From assembly GCA_025526915.1 (NCBI GenBank), contig JAHLKH010000201.1:1-45457 (forward strand): DNA of 45,457 nucleotides. Reading direction: 5' to 3'. The DNA is from Entophlyctis helioformis (Eukaryota; Chytridiomycota; Chytridiomycetes; Chytridiales; Chytriomycetaceae). The position numbers and the translations under genes were made by a program. Below the pieces are notes generated by a model. That model did not search any database. It saw only the letters and a list, made by a program, of their open reading frames with translations, and was not told where the DNA came from. Below, piece after piece: positions 1 through 12,900 of this stretch; positions within the stretch are counted from its first letter, which is position 1; every line of letters begins with the position of its first letter.

Positions 1-168
1 GTGTCCTCCGTGCCCTCTGCTCGTCATGCCAAACGATTGCCAAGCCAACGGCTGGTGATGGTCAGCCATCAAAGGCCAATCCAACACACAGCCGAGTGCC
101 CACCGCCACCGACTGACCGCCGTTGCTGTGCACCATCGCCCTTCCATCGTGTCTTTCCCGCCCACCAG
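1..168 (+). other. Probable intron sequence of the LRR gene entering the window
   Basis: No convincing coding segment is visible. The stretch ends in a pyrimidine-rich tract and a CAG acceptor at 166-168, directly before a 72-nt LRR exon. It is therefore best read as the 3' part of an intron whose upstream exon lies outside the window. Confidence 0.5.
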
Positions 169-3100
169 CAACCTCGACGAGCAGAAGATTGTCGGCCCCA
201 TCCCCGAGCAGCTGTCGACGTTCTCGCAGCTGGACACTCTGTAGGTTCTCGCCAGTATACGCCGTGTGGCAGTCCTGCCCCCTTTGTCTGGCCCCTCGCC
301 TGGCCACATCGCCTGCCGACCAATCGCACATGGTCTGCCGGCTCCAATCGGCGCATCCATTGACCCGTCTGTTCCCATCACACCACCGCTTGCCACTGGC
401 AGCATTCTGTCGCGCAACCAGTTCACTGGCCCCATCCCGGCGTCGCTCGCCAAGCTGACCAAGCTCAAGACGCTGTAAGCAACGCCGTCTGCCATTGTCC
501 TGCCCATGTCCTGCCATATCCTGCCCATGTCCTGCCATGTCCTGCCATGTCCTGCCACACCTGCGGCAACCTCCGCGCCATGCTGATCGTCATCCATCAT
601 CCATCGACCACGTGCTCTGGGACCCCGGGAACCATCCGCTTTTCCTCCTCCTCCTCCTCCTCTTCCTCCTCTTCTTGCCGCACAGATCCGTCGCCTCGAA
701 CTTCCTGACTGGCACAATCCCGTCGGAGCTCAAGGACCTCAAGTCCCTCCGCTCGTTCAGGTTCGACGACAACCCGGCCCTCGAAGGCCCGTTCCCGACC
801 GGCTTCACTGCAACGCTCGCCTCCTGCAATGGCACCACCACGGATGTCTGTCTTGGCCCCAGCCACTCTGGCGTGTCCTGCAGCCTCGCTGCCTGTGAGT
901 GACGCCTGCTGCTGGCTGTGCATCCGGCCCATGGCGCTTGTTTGCTGACAGCTCTCTGGCACCACTCTGACACCACTCTGGCACCACTCTGGCTCCATTC
1001 AATGCACCTGCTGTGCCCCGCATTCGACGGCTGCCCGCCATCAAGGCCCGTCCGAGTGCGGCATCCTCAGCGCTGCGTTCCCTGCCGTGACCGTCAAGGC
1101 CGACTGCTGCAACAACATGCCCGGCATCACCTGCGATACCTCTGGCTCGATCACTGCCATCAACCTGTCCAACAACAAGCAGATCAAGGGCGACTTCCCA
1201 GTCGACCTCTTCAAGCTCAAGAGCCTCAAGAGCCTGCAGCTCGACAACAACGCACTGACCGGCACGATCCCCGCTGAGCTCGGCACCGCCCTGCCTCTGC
1301 TGACGTCTGTCTCGCTCGAAGGCAACGCGCTCATTGGCCGCATTCCCGATACGCTCGCCAAGCTCGACACGCTCAAGTTCGCCCGCAATGCCGGCCTTGG
1401 CGGCCCTCTGCTCTCTCTCAAGGCCGGCACGACCTGCACTGGTCTTGGCACTGCCATGTGTCTTCCTGCCGGCCGCACTGGCCCGGCCTGTGGCATCACC
1501 AAGAAGTGCAAGGACTGCGACGTGCTCGCGGGTGCTTTCCCCACCGTCTTCTCTGGCTACGAGTCCGACTGCTGCACCAACAGAGACGTGTACCGGTTCG
1601 CAAAGTGCGACGACGACGACTTTGTGACGCAGGTGTAAGTGGCATGCTCGTCTGCTGCGCCGTGCTTGTCGCATGCCACTCACTATCTGTCGCTCTGTGT
1701 TTGTGTTTGTGTCCATCTACCTCTGTGTCCCTCTGCCTCTCTGCTTGCCAGTCTGCTTGAGAAGCAGGGCCTCACTGGCTCGCTTCCTGATGTCCGCGCG
1801 CTGTCCAAGCTGTCCAAACTGTAAGTTGACCAGCACGAACAGCCGATCGTGGCCGGGATTGCACGACATGCGACTCTGATCAGCACGCACACTCATGCAC
1901 ACACTCATGCACACGCTCATGCCACAGCGAGCTTCGCTTCAACAAGTACACTGGCATCATCCCCGAGTACCTCGGCAACATGCAGACGCTCCGCTGGGTC
2001 GATCTGTCAGACAACCAGCTCAGCGGACCTGTGCCTGCCTTCTTTGGAAACATCAAGCTGCTTGAGCGTCTGTAAGTGGTGCCACGCCTGGCGGCCCAGC
2101 ATCAGAGTGCCATGCCGGCAGCCGACCACTGACACTCGCCTTGCCGGGCCTGGCGATGCACAGCTACCTGAACGACAACCTGCTCCAAGGCACCATCCCG
2201 TCGTCGATTGGTGACCTCCAGAAGCTCGAGGCGTTTGCATTCAACAACAACTACCAGCTGTACAACCCGCTCCCCGAGTCGTTCAAGGACAAGTCCATCT
2301 TCTTCTGCACGGGCGCGTTCACGGCGGTCTGCTACCCAGAACACTTCCCTCCCTTGTGCCAAGTCCCTCGGTGTAAGTGTGCGACGCGACTGGATGCAGC
2401 TGGCCAGTGACAGTGCACGGTACTGATACTTGCCTTGCCTTGCATGCATGCATGCATAAAGGTGAGGGTGTTGTGCCGACGCTCCCTCAGACGACCACGA
2501 TGACGACAACTGTGGCTCGCACGACTTCTGTGGCTCGCACGACAACGGGGGCCTCCACAACGACGGTTTCATCTGCCAAGGCTACAACTACTGCGGCTCG
2601 ATCAACATCTGTGGCGCCTACAACTTCTGTGGCCCGCACAACGACTGTGGCTCGCACGACAAGCGTGGCTCCTACGACGACTGCGGCTACCACGACGACT
2701 GTTTCGTCCTCCAAAGTTACGGTTGTATCGACAACTAGTATGGCTCGATCAACATCTGGGGCTCCCACGACGACCGTAGTTCGCACAACTACTGTGGCTA
2801 CCACAACGACGGTTTCATCCGCCAAGGCCACGGTTGTGTCCACCGAGACTGTGGCAATGACGACGACCACGAATGCCTCAGCCAGCATTCCCAAGTCGAC
2901 TGTTGGCCCCAACCAGCCAACCGCGTCTGCATCGACTGACGGCCCCAACGAGCCAACCGCGTCTGCTTCCACCGATGGACCCAACGAGCCAACTGCATCT
3001 GCATCGACTGACGGCCCCAACCAGCCGACTGCATCTGCATCGACTGAAGGACCCAACGAGCCAACCGCGTCTGCTTCCACCGATGGACCCAACGAGCCGA

Positions 3101-6100
3101 CTGCATCTGCATCGACTGATGGACCCAACGAGCCAACTGCATCTGCATCGACTGATGGCCCCAACCAGCCGACTGCATCTGCATCGACTGATGGACCCAA
3201 TGAGCCAACCGCGTCTGCATCGACTGATGGACCCAACGAGCCAACTGCATCTGCATCGACTGATGGACCCAATGAGCCAACCGCGTCTGCATCGACTGAC
3301 GGCCCCAACCAGCCGACTACATCTGCATCGACTGACGGCCCCAATGAGCCAACCGCGTCTGCTTCCACCGATGGACCCAACGAGCCAACTGCATCTGCAT
3401 CGACTGATGGACCCAACCAGCCGACTGCATCTGCTTCCACTGATGGACCCAATGAGCCAACCGCGTCTGCATCGACTGATGGACCCAACGAGCCAACTGC
3501 ATCTGCATCGACTGATGGACCCAATGAGCCAACCGCGTCTGCATCGACTGACGGCCCCAACCAGCCGACTGCATCTGCATCGACTGACGGCCCCAATGAG
3601 CCAACCGCGTCTGCTTCCACCGATGGACCCAACGAGCCAACTGCATCTGCATCGACTGATGGCCCCAACCAGCCGACTGCATCTGCATCGACTGATGGAC
3701 CCAATGAGCCAACCGCGTCTGCATCGACTGACGGCCCCAACCAGCCGACTACATCTGCATCGACTGACGGCCCCAACGAGCCAACCGCGTCTGCTTCCAC
3801 CGATGGACCCAACGAGCCGACTGCATCTGCATCGACTGATGGACCCAACGAGCCAACTGCATCTGCATCGACTGATGGCCCCAACCAGCCGACTGCATCT
3901 GCATCGACTGATGGACCCAATGAGCCAACCGCGTCTGCATCGACTGATGGTCCCAACGAGCCAACCGCGTCTGCTTCCACCGATGGACCCAATGAGCCAA
4001 CCGCGTCTGCATCGACTGACGGCCCCAACCAGCCGACTACATCTGCATCGACTGACGGCCCCAATGAGCCAACCGCGTCTGCTTCCACCGATGGACCCAA
4101 CGAGCCAACTGCATCTGCATCGACTGATGGACCCAACGAGCCAACTGCATCTGCATCGACTGATGGTCCCAACCAGCCAACCGCGTCTGCTTCCACCGAT
4201 GGACCCAACGAGCCGACTGCATCTGCATCGACTGATGGACCCAATGAGCCAACCGCGTCTGCTTCCACCGATGGTCCCAACGAGCCGACTGCATCTGCAT
4301 CGACTGATGGTCCCAACCAGCCGACTGCATCTGCATCGACTGACGGCCCAAATGAGCCAACCGCGTCTGCTTCCACTGATGGACCCAACGAGCCGACTGC
4401 ATCTGCATCGACTGATGGCCCCAATGAGCCAACCGCGTCTGCTTCCACTGATGGACCCAACGAGCCAACTGCATCTGCATCGACTGACGGCCCCAACCAG
4501 CCGACTTCATCTGCATCGACTGATGGTCCCAACGAGCCAACCGCATCTGCTTCCACCGATGGACCCAATGAGCCAACCGCGTCTGCATCGACTGACGGCC
4601 CCAACCAGCCGACTGCATCTGCATCGACTGACGGCCCCAATGAGCCAACCGCGTCTGCTTCCACCGATGGACCCAACGAGCCAACTGGCATCTGCATCGA
4701 CTGATGGACCCAACCAGCCGACTGCATCTGCTTCCACTGATGGACCCAACGAGCCAACTGCATCTGCATCGACTGATGGCCCCAACGAGCCGACTGCATC
4801 TGCATCGACTGATGGCCCCAACCAGCCGACTGCATCTGCATCGACTGATGGACCCAACCAGCCAACCGCGTCTGCTTCCACCGATGGACCCAACCAGCCA
4901 ACCGCGTCTGCTTCCACCGATGGACCCAACGAGCCAACTGCATCTGCATCGACTGATGGACCCAACCAGCCAACCGCGTCTGCTTCCACCGATGGACCCA
5001 ACGAGCCAACTGCATCTGCATCGACTGATGGACCCAACCAGCCGACTGCATCTGCATCGACTGACGGCCCCAATGAGCCAACCGCGTCTGCTTCCACCGA
5101 TGGACCCAACCAGCCAACCGCGTCTGCTTCCACCGATGGACCCAACGAGCCGACTGCATCTGCATCGACTGACGGCCCCAATGAGCCAACCGCGTCTGCT
5201 TCCACCGATGGACCCAACGAGCCAACTGCATCTGCATCGACTGATGGTCCCAACCAGCCAACCGCGTCTGCTTCCACCGATGGACCCAACCAGCCAACCG
5301 CGTCTGCTTCCACCGATGGACCCAACGAGCCGACTGCATCTGCATCGACTGACGGCCCCAATGAGCCAACCGCGTCTGCTTCCACCGATGGACCCAACGA
5401 GCCAACTGCATCTGCATCGACTGATGGTCCCAACCAGCCAACCGCGTCTGCTTCCACCGATGGACCCAACGAGCCGACTTCATCTGCATCGACTGATGGC
5501 CCCAACCAGCCGACTGCATCTGCTTCCACCGATGGACCCAACGAGCCAACTGCATCTGCATCGACTGATGGTCCCAACCAGCCAACCGCGTCTGCTTCCA
5601 CCGATGGGCCCAACGAGCCGACTGCATCTGCATCGACTGACGGCCCCAACGAGCCAACCGCGTCTGCTTCCACCGATGGACCCAATGAGCCAACCGCGTC
5701 TGCATCGACTGACGGCCCCAACCAGCCGACTGCATCTGCATCGACTGACGGCCCCAATGAGCCAACCGCGTCTGCTTCCACCGATGGACCCAACCAGCCG
5801 ACTGCATCTGCATCGACTGATGGTCCCAACCAGCCAACCGCGTCTGCTTCCACCGATGGACCCAACGAGCCAACTGCATCTGCATCGACTGATGGACCCA
5901 ACGAGCCAACCGCGTCTACATCGACTGACGGCCCCAACCAGCCGACTGCATCTGCATCGACTGATGGACCCAATGAGCCAACCGCGTCTGCTTCCACCGA
6001 TGGACCCAACGAGCCAACTGCATCTGCATCGACTGATGGTCCCAACCAGCCAACCGCGTCTGCTTCCACCGATGGACCCAACGAGCCGACTTCATCTGCA

Positions 6101-8221
6101 TCGACTGATGGCCCCAACCAGCCGACTGCATCTGCTTCCACCGATGGACCCAACGAGCCAACTGCATCTGCATCGACTGATGGTCCCAACCAGCCAACCG
6201 CGTCTGCTTCCACCGATGGGCCCAACGAGCCAACTGCATCTGCATCGACTGATGGACCCAACGAGCCAACCGCGTCTGCTTCCACCGATGGACCCAACCA
6301 GCCGACTGCATCTGCATCGACTGATGGTCCCAACCAGCCAACCGCGTCTGCTTCCACCGATGGACCCAACCAGCCAACCGCGTCTGCTTCCACCGATGGA
6401 CCCAACGAGCCGACTGCATCTGCATCGACTGATGGACCCAACGAGCCGACTGCATCTGCATCGACTGACGGCCCCAATGAGCCAACCGCGTCTGCTTCCA
6501 CCGATGGACCCAACGAGCCAACTGCATCTGCATCGACTGATGGTCCCAACCAGCCAACCGCGTCTGCTTCCACCGATGGACCCAACGAGCCAACTGCATC
6601 TGCATCGACTGATGGCCCCAATGAGCCAACCGCGTCTGCTTCTACTGATGGACCCAATGAGCCAACCGCGTCTGCATCGACTGACGGCCCCAACCAGCCG
6701 ACTGCATCTGCATCGACTGACGGCCCCAATGAGCCAACCGCGTCTGCTTCCACCGATGGGCCCAACGAGCCGACTGCATCTGCATCGACTGATGGACCCA
6801 ACCAGCCGACTGCATCTGCTTCCACTGATGGACCCAACGAGCCAACTGCATCTGCATCGACTGATGGCCCCAACGAGCCGACTGCATCTGCATCGACTGA
6901 TGGCCCCAATGAGCCAACCGCGTCTGCTTCCACCGATGGACCCAACGAGCCAACTGCATCTGCATCGACTGATGGACCCAACGAGCCAACTGCATCTGCA
7001 TCGACTGATGTTCCCAACCAGCCAACCGCGTCTGCTTCCACCGATGGACCCAACGAGCCGACTGCATCTGCATCGACTGATGGACCCAATGAGCCAACCG
7101 CGTCTGCTTCCACCGATGGTCCCAACGAGCCGACTGCATCTGCATCGACTGATGGCCCCAATGAGCCAACCGCGTCTGCTTCCACCGATGGACCCAACGA
7201 GCCAACTGCATCTGCATCGACTGATGGACCCAACCAGCCGACTGCATCTGCATCGACTGATGGACCCAACCAGCCGACTGCATCTGCATCGACTGACGGC
7301 CCCAATGAGCCAACCGCGTCTGCATCGACTGACGGCCCCAACCAGCCGACTGCATCTGCATCGACTGACGGCCCCAATGAGCCAACCGCGTCTGCTTCCA
7401 CCGATGGACCCAACGAGCCAACCGCGTCTGCTTCCACCGATGGACCCAACGAGCCGACTGCATCTGCATCGACTGATGGTCCCAACGAGCCAACTGCATC
7501 TACATCGACTGATGGCCCCAACCAGCCGACTGCATCTGCATCGACTGATGGACCCAATGAGCCAACCGCGTCTGCTTCCACTGATGGACCCAACGAGCCA
7601 ACTGCATCTGCATCGACTGACGGCCCCAATGAGCCAACCGCGTCTGCTTCCACCGATGGACCCAACCAGCCGACTGCATCTGCATCGACTGATGGCCCCA
7701 ACCAGCCGACTGCATCTGCATCGACTGATGGCCCCAATGAGCCAACTGCATCTGCATCGACTGACGGCCCCAACCAGCCAACCGCGTCTGCATCGACTGA
7801 TGGACCCGTCAGCGCGACTGCATCTGCCTCTGCTGGCCCTGCTACACCGACTGCCTCTGCCACTGGTGGCCCCGTCAACCCGACCGCGTCTGCCTCGGCT
7901 GCGGTCACCGTGACGATCGCGCCTCCCAACCCATCTCGTACGGCCACTGTTGATGCCAACGCAACTGCCGTCACCATCACAGTGACCGCTACTCCAGGTG
8001 TCCCTGCTTCCACAACCAATGCAGTCTATGGCGGCCAGCCGTCAGCGTCTCCCTCCTCTGGAGATGGCGGTTATAGCATCTACGGCGATGGCAACAACGG
8101 CGGTATCTACAACAAGCACGATCTGCCCGAGGGAGAGCCCATTCTCAGCGGTGCCGGCTCTGTGGCTGCCTCGATCGTCTCGGTCGTTGCTGCTCTCCTT
8201 GCCCCTCTCGCCCTGTTCTGA
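169..8221 (+). CDS. GPI-anchored LRR surface protein with giant PTS-rich repeat stalk (5' partial)
   Basis: Predicted secreted, wall- or membrane-anchored protein. Proposed exons: 169-240, 403-474, 686-894, 1046-1634, 1752-1820, 1928-2071, 2164-2372 and 2462-8221; the 5' end lies outside the window. The LRR units follow the L-x-L-x-x-N-x-L-x-G-x-I-P pattern and fall in three blocks. Blocks 2 and 3 begin with a cap of the form C-x2-L-x2-AFP...DCC (around 1057-1140 and 1516-1580). Most LRR-block introns are phase 2, cutting the same Leu codon, and exons 1 and 2 are exactly 72 nt, one LRR each. A Thr/Ser/Val stalk (2480-2904) leads into 136 copies of a 12-residue repeat, TASASTDGPNEP or NQP. A second Ser/Thr region follows, then a C-terminus typical of a GPI signal (small residues LSGAGS, then a hydrophobic tail ending ALLAPLALF). 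One extra G at 4687/4688 shifts the frame inside the repeats. The role is unknown; adhesin, receptor or wall mucin are all possible. Confidence 0.75.
2905..7801 (+). repeat. 36-bp coding minisatellite, 136 units
   Basis: Units are 36 bp and head to tail without spacers. The span is 4,897 bp, which is exactly 136 x 36 plus the one extra base at 4687/4688. Each unit encodes GPN(E/Q)P followed by TASASTD. Two synonymous codon classes recur: one reads gcgtct-gcttccaccgat and the other gcatct-gcatcgactgat. They alternate in blocks and give higher-order repeats. Rare amino acid variants (TTSAS, TSSAS, TASTS, DVPNQ) are scattered. The pattern fits unequal crossing-over or replication slippage with protein-level constraint. 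Confidence 0.97.
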
Positions 8222-8296
8222 CCATGCCCTCTTCCATGTACCAACATATGCTAGACTGTCATGCAATGAACTTTCTGTGCAACATCGACATCAGCG

Positions 8297-9727
8297 ATGA
8301 GTGATCGGTCCATGCGGCCAGACGCCGAGACGGATGCGCCAGTCGCAGAGCACGAAGGCAGCCCAGCAACACCTGCAGCGGCTGCAGCCGACGGCACAGC
8401 AACTGAGCAGCTCGCTCACGCTCCGCAGCCAGCCCAAGCCGCAGCACCATCGTCCGGCATGACGGCCGAACAGCGTGCACAAGTGCGCAACCGACTGCTG
8501 GAGCAGCAGCGAGCCGCACGTGAAGCATCATCGGCAACAGCATCAGCAGCTCAGCCAGTTGCAGTGGCCTCCACGTCCAGCGAGCCGCTGCAGCAAGCGC
8601 CGCCAGCATCCACAACCGCAGCCGTCAGGCCTGACATGGTCACGACAGCCGTCTCGTTTCTGCGCTCGCCGTCTGTGCAGAGCGCTGCAAGAGACCAAAA
8701 GGTGGCCTTTTTGAAGCGCAAGGGGCTCTCTGACGATGAGATCGCCCTGGCCTTTGTCGAGGCCGGCCCGAGTGCAACGAGCCCGTCTGTGGCCGTCGCT
8801 CACCCTGCACAGCCTGTGGCGTATCCTAGCGCTGCAGATCTTGCCCATCAGCAGCAGATGGCACAGCAACAGCAACAGCAGCAGCTTTACGATCAGCAGC
8901 TCGCTGCCATGGTTGCCATGGCTCAGCAGCAGCAGCAGCAGATGGCACAGCAGCAGCAGCAACAGCAGCAGTCCATGTCGCGTAGCGATCTCGTTAAAAC
9001 GGCTGTTCTTGGTGTGCTCTTGTCAGCAGGAGCCATTGGCGGCATTGCCGTCCTTGTCAAGGTGTGCGCCTGCCTGTGTTGTCGTTGATCTTGCCGGCTG
9101 CGATTCTGACTGCCTGTCCTGCCATGCAACCAGCGGTTCATCCTCGACGCCCTGCGTCGGTTCCTGGCACTGTACAAGGAGCACACAGCCAGACGACTCT
9201 CTGGCGTGGCAGCATACATGCGCAACGTGGCGCGATTCTGCAAGTTGTTCGCTGCATCCTCCCCCTCTTCCGCAACACCAGCAGCAGCAGCAGCGAACGA
9301 TGTGGATGGAGAGGATGCCGGTGAGATTGGCCAAGCAGCCGTGTCCGAGGCTCCAAGCAGAACGGTGGCAAGTGCGTTGAAGCAGTCCATTGAGCGGTCC
9401 ACTGCAGCAGCCGAACAGTGTTCAGCAGCACTTGCAAAGCTTCTTGACCGGCGCACAAAGACAAGCCGCGGCACAGTGACGGGTGGGCTGGCGCGATCCC
9501 TGGACGGCTTGCTGGAAATGAGCCGGCTGCTGTCCTATGAGATGTACTCGACGGGCGGGTCCATGTACAGCTACTATGGCGTGCATGGCGGCATTGGGTC
9601 GGGCGGATCGAGCGGGTCGGGCATGAACGGCCTTGGACGCACGCAGACGGAGCAGATCAAGAGCGAGATTCGGTCGCTCAAGGGCATGCTCATCTCCCGC
9701 CGAAACTTTCCTTCTGTTGCCAATTGA
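8297..9727 (+). CDS. PEX14: Peroxin-14 (peroxisomal import docking protein)
   Basis: Exons 8297-9061 and 9134-9727 (72-nt intron, phase 0). PEX14 sits in the peroxisomal membrane and docks the PEX5 import receptor. The family's N-terminal helical domain is at about residues 111-158 and contains AVSFLRSPSVQ and KVAFLKRKGLSDDEI. It is preceded by about 110 Ala/Gln-rich residues, longer than in yeast or human PEX14. CAG-encoded poly-Gln runs (8870-8972) lead to one hydrophobic segment (VLGVLLSAGAIGGIAVLVK). The second exon encodes a helical, probably coiled-coil tail (ALKQSIERSTAAAEQ, QIKSEIRSLKGMLI). The ATG lies only 75 bp after the stop of the LRR gene, so its promoter is very short or overlaps that gene's 3' end. 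Confidence 0.88.
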
Positions 9728-9904
9728 AGTGTGTCTGTCAACGAGCGATTTTTGGTTCGTGTGCCGTCGTGCTCGTTGCAGTCGCGTCCGAACAAGCGCG
9801 AGATCGTCACGCTCTGACAGGGCTTGAAGTGCCAGTCGGCAGGTGTGCGGGACGGCGAGTGTGCGCGGGTGGAGCAGAAGGAGCGGCTGCTGACATGCAC
9901 CAGA

Positions 9905-9954
9905 CAGACAGACAGACACACACACACACACACACCACACCACACACACACACA
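9905..9954 (+). repeat. (AC)n microsatellite just before the HeH gene start
   Basis: A CAGA then CA dinucleotide run ends in CACAG three bases before the ATG at 9958. It either sits in the 5' UTR or forms the tail of a 5' UTR intron. The wider gap 9728-9957 holds nothing else I can recognise. Confidence 0.8.
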
Positions 9955-9957
9955 GGC

Positions 9958-12900
9958 ATGCACGCGTATCTGCAGCCCAACTTCGACCCAAACAAGGCTA
10001 CAATCAACGAGCTGGTGAGCGCACTCGCCGCACACGACGTGCCGCTCCCCACGTCGCGCAGACTCAAGGCCTTCTACGTCGAGCTGTTCCGGTCGCAGCT
10101 GCAGCCCCGCATTCCCGCCATTGTGGCTGCCCGCGCCGCCGTGCTGCCGTCAGCCGCCGGCATCGTGCTGGTCGACCACCGCACTCGCACAGAGACGCCG
10201 CTCGCTGCTGATGCCCCGCCTCCGCATGCACGTCCTCCCATCCGTCCTGCGCATGTGCAGATCCAGCCCGCCAGCCGCTCCTTTCGTCCTCTGCCGCCTT
10301 CGTTCGCTCCTTCTCCTGCAATCGTCGACGACGTCTTGGACACCAACAGCAGAAGCATGACCGATCCCGAAGCCGCCGTGCCTGCTGCTGCATCTGGCAG
10401 CAGCGACCCTGCTTGCCGTGCACCTGCTGCTGGCCTGGCCGAACCCGCCCAGTCGAGTGCACTCGCCCATGGCCAGCCGGCCGCCCCCAAAGGCACGCCA
10501 ACCAAGCTGCCTCTGCCTGCATCCACCGCTGGCGGTCGCTCGGTGTCGTTTGCCCCAAAGGTGCTGCCGGCCGTCGTCACCAGCGGCGGCCACCTCGCCC
10601 AAGACGACGACGGCGACAACCAGGAGAACAGCCAGCCTCTGGCTGCCCAGCATCCCGCCACTCCGGTCCGCAAGGTCGTCCATCCCCGCACTGCCCTCCG
10701 CCAGACGCTGCGCTCTCTCTCGGACGAGAATGCCGCACGTCCAACTTCTGCAGGTGCCGCCGACGCTGCTGCTCCAGCAACGCCGCCCGAGCCAAGGGCC
10801 AAGTCGACCAGCGCCAAGACTGCCGCCGAGCCCCTTGGCAGCCAGGGCCACATCAGCGAGCAGAAGCTGCGTCTTGCTGAAATCGAGCTGCAGACCCGCA
10901 CCCGCAGCCAGCGTCGCACGGCTCTTGCTGCGTTTGGCAGCTCCAAGCACGCTCTCGATGCGGACGTCGCTCATGATCTGCTCGCCAGCACCGATCTCGA
11001 CGCTGGCAAGGACATTGCCGCAGATCCGGCTGCGGACGAGAGCCAGCAGCTGCTTGTCTCTGTCTCTGGCCTTGCTGCAGCCACCGCCTCTCCCTCTGTC
11101 GCTCATTCGCTCATCCCAACCCGTGTCAACAAGAAGACTCGCCATGCGATCGACGGATCTGATGGCCACAGCGACACTGGCAACCACAACGACGATGGCA
11201 ACGACAAGGATATGTCGACTCCTGCCAAGACAGCCGTCCCTGGCTCCACGCCTTCCAAGTCGCGCGTGCCGGTCACGCCACGATCGGCTGCCGCCTCAAA
11301 GCGATCGTCCCCGTCTCCTCGCGCCACCAGCCAGCTCAGCCCTGGCGGACTCTACCATCGCTTTGCTGCCCACCACAAGCGCAGCCCTCAGCCCCAAGCT
11401 CCTCCAGCTCGGGCTGCTGAAGATGACACCAAGGTGCCGACCAAGGACCGCTTTGTGATCTTCCCGTCGTTGCCTGGCACCCGCACCAAGATCACCGGCA
11501 CGGTGCCCTCTACAGCACCTCGCACAAACCCGTTCAAGGTACGTACGCAGCACGTCACTCTGCTGTTATTGCCAAGCATCGGATCAGCATGCATGCGAGA
11601 CTAATGTGGCTGGATGCTTGGATAAACTTTCAGACGAGCGACCATGCCACAGAGACGTACAAGACGGTCCATGAGATTGCAGAGGAGTGGAGACGCAGGG
11701 CCAATGAGGATCCCATTGTCCCTGTTCCGACCCAGATTGTGGCCGCCGCCAAAGCGCCAAAGTCGCCCGCTGCCCGTGCCTTCTCGCCATCGCGTCTCTA
11801 CCCAGACGTTAAGGACAATCGCGTCTCACAGCCGATCGTTCCACCTGCCGATCTGCAAGCCGATGCCATCGAGGCTGCACCAGCTGCCGAGCCGCTGTCG
11901 GCTGTCCATCAGCCAGTTACGATCCACGACCTTGCGGATGATGGCTCTAACGACGAGGACGACGAGGACTTTGTTCCGGATTCTGAGGACGAAGATGACA
12001 GCGAAGAGTCTGAGGATGCCGACGATGATGACGAGCTGGACAACAAGGCGACGAACTGGTCGAAGAGGATGCCGCCATCAACGAGGACGACGAGGACGAC
12101 GACACGATCCAGGACCACGACAGCGAGCTCGTTGCCGAGGAGTGGAGCAACCTGATCAACGAGCTGCATGCGCCTCTATCTGTGCCGCCCACTGTCGATG
12201 TGATGGCAACTCGTGCTGCGGATGCCCCTGCCCAAGTCATTCCCACCGAGACTCGGAGCACGCCCCTGACCACGCGCACCAGCCAGACTCGCCAGACTCG
12301 CGGCGAAGCTGATCCGCACCGTCTGACGATTGGCTCGATCTTCGGCATGGTTCTGTTCTTTGCCTTTTATTCGCTGCCTCTTGTATCATTCATCTGGATT
12401 GCGCAGAGTGCCACCCACAGCCGCGATCTCGGTTTGAGCAAGTCGTTTGAGATGGCGCGATCCGGCATCGCCCTTGTGCACAAGGATCCGCAGTTTGCGT
12501 TTGAGATTGTCAAATCCAACATTGCCGACACGACTGCGATGATCAGCACCGAGACCGCCAAGGTTTGGCAAGCCACCGCCAAGGAAATCTCAATGGACAA
12601 GGTCGATGCTCATCTGCAGCGTGTCAAAGCTGTGCTTGCCGATCAAGCCGAGTATGCGGAGCGTGTTGTGCTGCGGTCTGGCAAGGTTGCACAGATTGGA
12701 CTGCAGCAAGCCATGACCCAAGCCGAGTCTGCGATGCGTTTTGCTGCCCACCGCCTTCCCATGGACGAGATCCGTGCCATCAACAAGCAGGCCGTTGACG
12801 CCGCAACCCAGGCTTCGCAGGCTGTCAAGGACGCAACTCTGCTCTTGTGGAACAGTGAGCAGTTCAAGAAGCCCAAGCTCATGATCGTTGCTGCGGGAGA

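Noticed and set aside
2905..7801. CRISPR-like 36-bp repeat spacing
   Set aside because: Units are contiguous with no unique spacers, lie in a coding frame and are in a eukaryotic genome.
2487..8019. Very long antisense and alternative-frame open frames across the repeat array
   Set aside because: A 36-bp unit with no stop codon in a given frame stays open indefinitely. These frames are by-products of periodicity; the sense frame has a stalk before it and a GPI signal after it.
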